A stretch of DNA of 36,502 nucleotides from a virus, in the IMG/VR virus record IMGVR_UViG_3300031749_000018, positions 1 through 36,502 of that record; one strand, written 5' to 3'. Shown here piece after piece: positions 31,095-36,502 of the stretch. Below the pieces are notes generated by a model, which was not told the DNA's origin, did not search any database, and saw only the letters and a program-made list of their open reading frames with translations. Each line of letters opens with the position of its first letter. Within the stretch, counting starts at the first letter, position 1. The position numbers were made by a program, and so were the translations under genes.

Positions 31095-31621
31095 GGTCTC
31101 ACACCTCCGTTCCTTATCTCGCCGCCGCAGCGCGTCCCTATCCAGCCGGCCGGCGGTCGCAGCCTCCGGGCATACTCCGCGATGCAGATGGCATCCGCCA
31201 GCCCGTCCAGCAGCCTCCCCCGCGGGGTGCGCAGGCGAACCGCGGGCCACAGGCGCTGCGCCACCTGGGCCACCGCCTCCTTGCGCTTTCGGCGATCCCG
31301 CGGGAGCGTGCCGCAGACCTCCTTCTGCCACCGGGCCGGGGACACGCGGACAAGCGGCAGGCCCAGCGCCATGGCGACTCCCTCCCAGAAGCCACCATGC
31401 CAGCCCACGCGGTAGTTGGCCGTGGCGCTGACGCCGGCGAAGGCGTGCGTGTCCTCCAGGGCGACCAGCAGGGGCCGCTCGAAACTGGCCCAGGCGGACA
31501 GCGTCCGCAGCGCTCCTTGCAGGTCCGCGAGGCTGTGACAGGTGCACGTGCCGCCCGACACGATGCACAGGCCTCCATCAGCCCCGGGATCGATTCCCAC
31601 GACGGCTCTTGCTTCCGGCAT
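31091..31621 (-). CDS. RuvC-like Holliday junction resolvase
   Basis: The product has 176 residues from ATG 31621 behind AAGGAGGAGGATC. The RNase H-fold acidic residues are Asp11 in GIDPGADGG, Glu56 in VALEDTHAF, and Asp139/Asp143 in LLDGLADAICIAEY. This is the phage RuvC-like pattern. The enzyme would resolve branched DNA from replication and recombination before packaging. It is set among the replication genes and overlaps its upstream neighbour by 44 bases. Confidence 0.87.
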   Translation of the reverse strand: MPEARAVVGIDPGADGGLCIVSGGTCTCHSLADLQGALRTLSAWASFERPLLVALEDTHAFAGVSATANYRVGWHGGFWEGVAMALGLPLVRVSPARWQKEVCGTLPRDRRKRKEAVAQVAQRLWPAVRLRTPRGRLLDGLADAICIAEYARRLRPPAGWIGTRCGGEIRNGGVRP

Positions 31622-31889
31622 GATCCTCCTCCTTCGTGGCTGCTGCCAGGTGCTGCATGCGTTTGGCTGCGCGCAGCCACTTCTGGCGCACCTGCTCCAG
31701 GTAGGCCGGCCCTACTCGGGGATGAGCGCGGGCCCGCAGGTAGTGCCGCCGGAGCGTGTCTGGCTTGAGGGGATCCTCCAGGTTCGCCCGGTTCCACTGC
31801 TTGGCCATGTCGGCCCAGCGGATGCGGCCTCCCAGGGGACGGAAGCTGCCCCGGAGCAGCTCCAGCTCAGGAACCGCACGGTAGGCCAC
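31578..31889 (-). CDS. Small basic protein, possibly DNA-binding, unknown
   Basis: The product has 103 residues from GTG 31889. The ribosome site is weak, so an internal ATG at 31808 is possible. The sequence RWADMAKQWNRANLEDPLKPDTLRRHYLRA suggests a helix-turn-helix-like part, written here as two pieces: RWADMAKQWNRA and KPDTLRRHYLRARAH. The C-terminus is rich in Arg and Lys. It lies between the origin-side gene and the resolvase. No family is certain. Confidence 0.6.
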   Translation of the reverse strand: MAYRAVPELELLRGSFRPLGGRIRWADMAKQWNRANLEDPLKPDTLRRHYLRARAHPRVGPAYLEQVRQKWLRAAKRMQHLAAATKEEDHAGSKSRRGNRSRG

Positions 31890-31907
31890 GAACCTCAGTC
31901 CATACCG

Positions 31908-32171
31908 TCACCTCCCCTTTCGTTGCTCGAGGCCCGGCAGCGGGAGCTGCTTCCGCGGTCCGTCAGGCTGCGGCTCACCGAAGACGAGCGCCCGTAGCTC
32001 GGCGTCGCCCTGGCAGAACAGCTCCACGATCCGGGGCTTCTCCTGGGCCACGCGGCGCAGGTGTTGCGCCAGCGCCACCTGCTTCTTGTCGCCGGGCGCG
32101 CTGACGAACACCCGCATGGCCCGGTCCCATTCCCGCCGGACCTCGGGGTCCGACCAGTCTATGGCCCGCAT
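31908..32171 (-). CDS. Small protein next to the origin-like region, unknown
   Basis: The product has 87 residues from ATG 32171 (GAGG just upstream). It is charged and helical (DPEVRREWDRAMRVFVSAP, KKQVALAQHLRRVAQEK), ending in a Pro- and Lys-rich tail (RKQLPLPGLEQRKG). It starts directly after the iteron and palindrome region, so it could bind there or help replication. No known initiator domain is recognised. Confidence 0.65.
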   Translation of the reverse strand: MRAIDWSDPEVRREWDRAMRVFVSAPGDKKQVALAQHLRRVAQEKPRIVELFCQGDAELRALVFGEPQPDGPRKQLPLPGLEQRKGR

Positions 32172-32185
32172 GCCTCAGCCCCCTG

Positions 32186-32287
32186 GACATATGCAGTGCA
32201 GCCGTGCACTGCATACGTCGCGGCGCGTGATGCGGAGCCCGGACCGGCCCCGGGACCTGTGAAGTGCAGCCGTGCACTGCACAGGTC
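32186..32287. repeat. Twin 34-base palindromes with identical cores
   Basis: Two inverted repeats share AGTGCA-gccg-TGCACT. The first has arms 32186-32200 and 32205-32219 (one mismatch in 15). The second has arms 32254-32268 and 32273-32287 (one mismatch in 15). Their centres are 68 bases apart. The core is kept while the outer arms differ but stay self-complementary, which means structure or dyad binding is selected. They lie between the AT-rich part and the next gene. Confidence 0.8.
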
Positions 32288-32309
32288 GGACATGTGGTGC
32301 AGGACCCGT

Positions 32310-32505
32310 CGTATTAATGTATGTATGAAGTAGTAGTGTATGTATATATGCACACGTTGCACGAGTGCACAAGTCCGCCGGGACACGTGCAATGCACATG
32401 TCCTGCACATGTCTGCATACGTCTTGCACATGTGCAGTGCACATATCCCGGATGTGTGCATTGCACACGTTCTGCACACGTTGCACACGTCGCGCACATG
32501 GGTAT
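32310..32505. other. Origin-like region: AT-rich stretch plus TGCACAYGT iterons
   Basis: After the primase-helicase stop comes a cluster of TGCACAYGT-type 9-mers. Full or one-mismatch copies start at 32349, 32393, 32404, 32414, 32425, 32438, 32462, 32473 and 32482, with degenerate copies at 32358, 32366 and 32493, many spaced 9-11 bases (one helix turn). Next to them, 32310-32350 is an almost pure A/T/G stretch (TATTAATGTATGTATG, GTATGTATATATG), an unwinding element in a GC-rich genome. Iterons plus AT-rich DNA plus palindromes beside the primase-helicase are the classic layout of a replication origin. No initiator gene of a known family is seen. Confidence 0.72.
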
Positions 32506-34838
32506 TACGCGTCCGCGACATCCCTCGTGGCCTCCTCGCCTGACACCTGGGCCAGCTCGTAGCGGACGTGCCTGCCCTCTCTGCGCCGGATCACCTCCTG
32601 ACGCCTGCCCATGGCGGCCATGACCTCCTTTGCCAGCCGCGCAGAGCAGCCCGCCTCCTTGGCGACCGCCTGCGCCAGGTCGCTCGAGACCATGGGGCCG
32701 CCCTGCAACAACCTGCGGACTGCGTCAGCCGCCTGCTCGGCCCTCTCGCTGGCCGTCTCGCTGACCCAGTCGCCGCGCATGAGGATCGAACCGCCATGCG
32801 GGCCGTCGAGCTTCTCGAGGTAGAACGGTCTGGCGACGTCCTCCGCAAACCGGCTCTTCTCGTGGGAGACGATGCGGGGCCCGTCGGGCCTGCCCGTCAC
32901 CATCAGGACCGAGTCCGCCCGGCTCACGATCGCCTGAGCACCCAGGACCGAGGACCCCAGGTCGTGGGGATCCATGCCCGGCTGAAACTTGCGCCGGTGA
33001 TGGACGACGATGATGGCGCATCCCACTCTGGCCGCGAACCGGCGGAGCCTTTGCATCTCCCGCCCCATGTCGCTGTTGCTCCGAATGTCCGTCCAGGGCG
33101 GGGCCGCATCGGCGAGGGTGTCGATGACGATGACCTTGACGTGGTACCGGCGCACCTCGTGCTCGAGCGCCGCAATCTGGGCGGTGTGCCACACCGGGGC
33201 GTCGAAGTACCGCAGGGGGCGCTGGGCCTCGCTGGCGGGCTCTTCCGGCTCCTCGTCGAAGAAGTCATCCTCCTCGGGCTTGAGAGCGCCGTTGCCCAGC
33301 GGCGTCTCCACGTCGGCTCCGCGGTCGAGGTCCAGCAGCCGGGCCTTCATTCCGGCCAGGCCGAGCTCGTAGTCGATGTACATCGCGCCGCCGCGCTGCT
33401 CGATCGACCAGTGGCCCAGCCACTGGCGAAAGCCGTTTGCGACGGCGTGACACAGGCTGACGGCCAGCCAGGACTTGCCCAGGCGGCTGTCCCCGGCGAT
33501 CACGGTGACCCCGGTCAGGGGGATGAGCGGCCTCACGAGCCAGCGCACCTCGATGTCCATCCGGAGGAGCTCGTCGATGCCCACGCTCTCCAGCACTGCC
33601 GGCGCAGACAGGTCGAGGCTGGCCAACAGGCGCTCCCGCCGCTCCTGCTTCTCGGCCTCCGTGCGCCGCCAGCCCTCCCGGTAGCTCTCCCAGGCGACGG
33701 CCTGCTCCCGGTAAGCCCAGCAGTCCAGCACCATCTTGGCGTGAGCCCTGACCGTGCGCGGGTCCACCTCGATCGAGGCCAGGCGCCGCAGCAGCTCGTC
33801 GCCTCCGGCCTTTTGCAAGAGCTGGCGCTCATGCAGCCTGGCCCGCAGCAGGCTCGCGTCGACGGGATCTCCCTTGCCGTGGAGGTCGAGAATCGCCTCG
33901 CAGATGACCGCGTGCTCGGGAACCCAGAACGCGCGCGGCGTCAGGAGGGCCTCCGCGATGAAGATGGCCTCCTTGCTGGCGAGCATCGCGGCCAGCACGG
34001 CGCGCTCCGCATCCTCGTTGTAGGGCAGCTCGTGGATGGCCACCGGGGACTGCGGCTCGGGCTCCCACCTGGGGGTCTTCGCGACCAGCTCCAGGAGCTC
34101 TTCCTTGCTGTGGCCGGCCGCCAGCCAGTCCGTCACGTCGCCCTTCTCGGCCACGTCGAGGCGCACGACCTTCACGCTGGCGGCGCGCCCCCACAGGCTG
34201 CGCGCCCTGTGTGCGGCGGCGGCAAGGCCAGCCGCATCGTTGTCGGGGATGACTATCACGTGCGCGAGCTTCAGCTGCTCCGTGAGGCGGCGGTCCCACC
34301 GCCCCGATCCCCCAGACGGCGTCGTGGCGCACAGGCCCAGCGCCTCCAGTGAGTGCACGTCCTTCTCGCCCTCCACGAGAAAGACCGGCTCCCCCGCGAC
34401 CACCGCCTGGCGCACCTGGGGCAGCCGGTACAGCACCGGCCGGACGCCCTCCAGGTTCCAAATCCAGCCGCCCTGACCGTCAGGCCGGCGCTGGGCGAAG
34501 GCCTTGGGCCTGTAGCGGACAACCTGGTAGAGGAGGTTGCCCTCCTCATCTGTGTAGTCGTAGAGAGCGACAATCTCGCGCCCGCCGCCCACATCCTGGG
34601 CCGGCAGCCGTTCTCTTCGCGGAGGCTCTTCGAACAGGTCGGCCATGCTCAGGCCGAGCGCGGCCACAATCCTCTCTGTCGAGCAGCCAGCATGACACCG
34701 CAGGAGGATCTTGCCGTCGGCTTCCCTTATGGAGAGGGAGGGCTGGTGGTCATCATGGGCGGGGCACAGGGCCTGCCAGCTGTCGGGCCCGGCCCGCCGC
34801 ACTTTGCGAAGTCGAGACAGCAAGTCTGTCGCCCGCAC
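32505..34838 (-). CDS. Fused primase-helicase: CHC2, Toprim, DnaB-N-like and RecA-like ATPase
   Basis: The product has 777 residues from GTG 34838 (GGGAG eight bases upstream). Domains in order: CHC2-type zinc ribbon (Cys25, His28, Cys48, Cys52); Toprim-like part with VEGEKD (155-160) and IPDNDAAG (197-204); a segment at 272-375 like the DnaB N-terminal domain (LPYNEDAERAVLAAMLASKE); and a RecA/RepA-type ATPase with Walker A GDSRLGKS (449-456), Walker B KVIVIDT (568-574) and IIVVHHRRK. A winged-helix-like tail follows (about 700-770). It would prime and unwind DNA at the fork. It is next to the origin-like region. Confidence 0.88.
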   Translation of the reverse strand: MRATDLLSRLRKVRRAGPDSWQALCPAHDDHQPSLSIREADGKILLRCHAGCSTERIVAALGLSMADLFEEPPRRERLPAQDVGGGREIVALYDYTDEEGNLLYQVVRYRPKAFAQRRPDGQGGWIWNLEGVRPVLYRLPQVRQAVVAGEPVFLVEGEKDVHSLEALGLCATTPSGGSGRWDRRLTEQLKLAHVIVIPDNDAAGLAAAAHRARSLWGRAASVKVVRLDVAEKGDVTDWLAAGHSKEELLELVAKTPRWEPEPQSPVAIHELPYNEDAERAVLAAMLASKEAIFIAEALLTPRAFWVPEHAVICEAILDLHGKGDPVDASLLRARLHERQLLQKAGGDELLRRLASIEVDPRTVRAHAKMVLDCWAYREQAVAWESYREGWRRTEAEKQERRERLLASLDLSAPAVLESVGIDELLRMDIEVRWLVRPLIPLTGVTVIAGDSRLGKSWLAVSLCHAVANGFRQWLGHWSIEQRGGAMYIDYELGLAGMKARLLDLDRGADVETPLGNGALKPEEDDFFDEEPEEPASEAQRPLRYFDAPVWHTAQIAALEHEVRRYHVKVIVIDTLADAAPPWTDIRSNSDMGREMQRLRRFAARVGCAIIVVHHRRKFQPGMDPHDLGSSVLGAQAIVSRADSVLMVTGRPDGPRIVSHEKSRFAEDVARPFYLEKLDGPHGGSILMRGDWVSETASERAEQAADAVRRLLQGGPMVSSDLAQAVAKEAGCSARLAKEVMAAMGRRQEVIRRREGRHVRYELAQVSGEEATRDVADA

Positions 34839-34866
34839 GCACTCGCTCCCTTTGAGCGCCGAGAGG

Positions 34867-34942
34867 GGGGCGGCCGGGGGTTTGTTCGTGGGCTCTTGGG
34901 GGGAGTCAGCTGCTTAGGGGAAGCGACGGTCCCGGCCGCCCC
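34867..34942. repeat. 12-base inverted repeat between annealase and primase-helicase genes
   Basis: GGGGCGGCCGGG (34867-34878) and CCCGGCCGCCCC (34931-34942) are perfectly complementary across 52 bases. The stem lies in the 113-base gap after the RecT stop and ends about 20 bases before the helicase ribosome site. It may limit read-through or stabilise RNA. It has no T-run. The bases next to one arm, GTTTGTTCG, also occur beside the inverted repeat at 1173-1226. Confidence 0.6.
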
Positions 34943-34951
34943 AAAGATTGT

Positions 34952-36019
34952 TCAGCTGAGAGGCCTGAGAGCCTCCTCCCAGTGGCGGGTCAGAAGCTCC
35001 CGCCGCTCCTGCGGGGTCAGCTCGCTCATCCTCCCTGCGGGCCGCCCCAGGGCCTGCTCTACCCAGGTGCGGATCGCCTGGCCGGTCTGGTGGCGGCTGC
35101 GCAGCTGCTTCTTCAGCTCGGCCGCCACCTCCTCGTCGGACAGGCCGGCGATGTGGCGAGCCATCTGCTCGGCGGGCGTCTCCTCGGGCTCGCCTTCCGA
35201 CCGACCTTGGGGCTCGGCCGGCAGCTCATCCTCCCAGGGATCGGGCTCTGGCGCGGCAGCGGCGGCGGCCGCCGGCTCAGACGCCGCCTCCGCTCCGGCC
35301 CCGCCCGCGGTCTCGGGGGCCGGCGCGGCCTGGGCCGCCATGCCCGCCTCTGCCTCCTCGGCCGGCGGTATTACCACCGCCTCCTCATAGCCCTCCGGGC
35401 CCGCAGACTGAAACTCCTCAGCCAGGTAGGCCCGGGAGAGGCCCGTCGCCAACCGATACCCGCGGGCGATCAAGCGCACCTGCGCCATGTGCCGCCAGCC
35501 CACCTTGTCATCCCGCCAGGCGCGGGCTAGCTTGTTGTCGCGCATCTGCGCCAGTTCGCGCAGGTATGCGCCGTACACGATGGGCAGGAGGGGAGGCTTG
35601 CGAACAATCTCGATCTCCACCCAGAAGTCGGGATCAAACTCCTTCGGCCATTCGCGCACCGGAGGCCGGAACCGGTCGCCGAGCACTACTCCGGTCTGCT
35701 CGGCGAATTGCCGGAAGACGTCGTAGGCGAGCCCCCTCTGCCAGATGACGCACTTCTGGCCCGTGGGGCTCGTCTCCTCGAAGGGGATGAGAAAGGCCTG
35801 CCCGATTCTCGGGTCGACGCCCCAGCCGGCGCAGAACAGCAGGAACTGCTGGGCGTCGGCCACAGGCGGCGGGCCGTGCTTGCTGCGGTACAGGGCCTGC
35901 ACGTCCGCCACACTCACCGCGATCTGCACTCCCGGGAAAACACGGGACGGCCAGACCTTGGGCTGCACGAGGGCGAGCCCGCTCTCCTCGCTCTTACGGA
36001 CCGATATCTGTGTGCTCAT
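34952..36019 (-). CDS. RecT-family single-strand annealing protein
   Basis: The product has 355 residues from ATG 36019, overlapping the nuclease stop (ATGA). The N-terminal two thirds show the RecT/Bet pattern: EIEIVRKPPLLPIVYGAYLR, LARAWRDDKVGWRHMAQVRLIARGYRLATG (given in pieces: LARAWRDDKVGWRH and MAQVRLIARGYRLATG) and, earlier, FLLFCAGWGVDPRIGQAFLI. A long Ala/Glu/Pro-rich linker follows (about 220-300), then a helical tail that may contact other replication proteins. It pairs with the Cas4-like exonuclease upstream for phage recombination. Confidence 0.87.
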   Translation of the reverse strand: MSTQISVRKSEESGLALVQPKVWPSRVFPGVQIAVSVADVQALYRSKHGPPPVADAQQFLLFCAGWGVDPRIGQAFLIPFEETSPTGQKCVIWQRGLAYDVFRQFAEQTGVVLGDRFRPPVREWPKEFDPDFWVEIEIVRKPPLLPIVYGAYLRELAQMRDNKLARAWRDDKVGWRHMAQVRLIARGYRLATGLSRAYLAEEFQSAGPEGYEEAVVIPPAEEAEAGMAAQAAPAPETAGGAGAEAASEPAAAAAAAPEPDPWEDELPAEPQGRSEGEPEETPAEQMARHIAGLSDEEVAAELKKQLRSRHQTGQAIRTWVEQALGRPAGRMSELTPQERRELLTRHWEEALRPLS

Positions 36020-36502
36020 TGCTCCTCCTCGACAAGCACGGTGCGGGTGACCACCTCAGTCACCGGAAGGCTCCGCCTGAGCTCCGGCGGGATCGCCTTC
36101 ACGTCGACTCTCGTGGACCGCGTCTCCCGCAGCCGGTAGACCCTTCCGCCCCAGCAGACCTCGCCCCCGTGGGCGGCCACGATCTCCTGCGCCGCCAGGC
36201 GGGCCGCCTCATATTCCCGGTCCCGCAGCCGCATTCCTTCATAGAACGCCCTGAGCCGGCTGAACTGTCCCAGCCGCTCCTGCTCCAGCGGCGTGAGGTC
36301 CGTCTGCGCGCGCCGGACGCCGACGCAGTCCGGGCACGCCCACTCGCTGCGCCCACACCAATATGGCTCGTGGGGGAGCTCCTCCGGCTGGTACTTCCCC
36401 TCGAGCGCGCCCTGGAGGGCCAGCCGCCACTCCCGCAGCAGCAGGGGCAGGTCCGAGGGGATCTCGCCGGCCTCGACCACCACGCGGTCGTCGAGGCTGA
36501 AG
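36016..36502 (-). CDS. Cas4-like exonuclease, C-terminal part (joins to 1-622)
   Basis: This is the open continuation of the nuclease gene. The unique part is 36016-36281; 36282-36502 repeats the left end of the window. It contains the C-terminal Fe-S cysteines (YWCGRSEWACPDCVGVRR) and a helical region ending LVEEEQ. The stop overlaps the RecT start. In this copy the residue before SLDD is Phe instead of Tyr, owing to the T/A difference at 219 and 36500. Confidence 0.85.
   Translation of the reverse strand, partial: FSLDDRVVVEAGEIPSDLPLLLREWRLALQGALEGKYQPEELPHEPYWCGRSEWACPDCVGVRRAQTDLTPLEQERLGQFSRLRAFYEGMRLRDREYEAARLAAQEIVAAHGGEVCWGGRVYRLRETRSTRVDVKAIPPELRRSLPVTEVVTRTVLVEEEQ
36282..36502. 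repeat. Terminal direct repeat, right copy
   Basis: This copy matches 1-221 except at 36409 and 36500. Removing one copy gives a circle of 36281 bases in which the nuclease gene is intact. See the left copy for interpretation. Confidence 0.9.

Noticed and set aside
32300-32330. T7-type RNA polymerase promoter (TAATACGAC on the minus strand)
   Set aside because: Only nine bases match, the rest of the T7 consensus is missing, and no phage RNA polymerase gene is present.
32159-32521. Cys- and His-rich reading frames across the origin-like region
   Set aside because: Their repeated VCRTCA-type residues are translations of the TGCACAYGT repeats. There is no ribosome site, and the composition is unlike any other gene here.

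Overview
This window looks like the complete circular genome, about 36.3 kb, of a GC-rich temperate podovirus. The first 221 bases recur at the end with two differences, and one 295-codon nuclease gene reads in frame across the join. The host is not identifiable. The strong AGGAGG-type ribosome sites, a lipoprotein signal and sigma70-type promoters show a bacterial virus. Many genes start with GTG or overlap their neighbour by an ATGA or GTGA tetranucleotide, so the genome is tightly packed.

Layout, read along the minus strand (descending coordinates). Positions 24075 to 2000 carry the virion and lysis module: small and large terminase, portal, scaffold, major capsid protein, small head proteins, SU10-type adaptor, beta-propeller tail nozzle, tail fibre, holin, NlpC/P60 endolysin, and four proteins whose order and sizes match the T7 internal proteins gp13-gp16. 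At 2041-2013 a perfect consensus promoter opens the early region with a nearly leaderless XRE repressor gene. A lipoprotein, two small membrane or secreted proteins, a Cas4-like exonuclease (across the contig ends), a RecT annealing protein and a fused primase-helicase follow. Next come an origin-like region (iterons, AT-rich stretch, twin palindromes at 32186-32501), a RuvC-like resolvase, a DHH phosphoesterase and a membrane protein. The minus-strand block ends with the most interesting locus: an IS110/Nop5-like protein (28465-29217), then a 36-base-period array of two alternating 9-base repeats with 9-base variable spacers (28087-28463), then a DNA methyltransferase with a large internal deletion.

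The only plus-strand genes lie at 26120-27497: two unknown small proteins and a very short tyrosine integrase, driven by a sigma70 promoter at 26040-26068. Between this block and the terminase lie a decayed IS256-family insertion sequence (about 24595-25947) and a non-coding stretch with G-rich tracts, hairpins and a small palindrome. That stretch could hold the packaging site or late control region.

The protein plus array at 28087-29217 has the format of a TIGR-Tas system: tandem interspaced guide RNAs of about 36 nt with two 9-nt spacers, paired with a nuclease-free Tas protein. The phage would be using it as an RNA-guided DNA-binding system, perhaps for regulation or against competitors. 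The format is seen directly in the sequence; the function is inferred.
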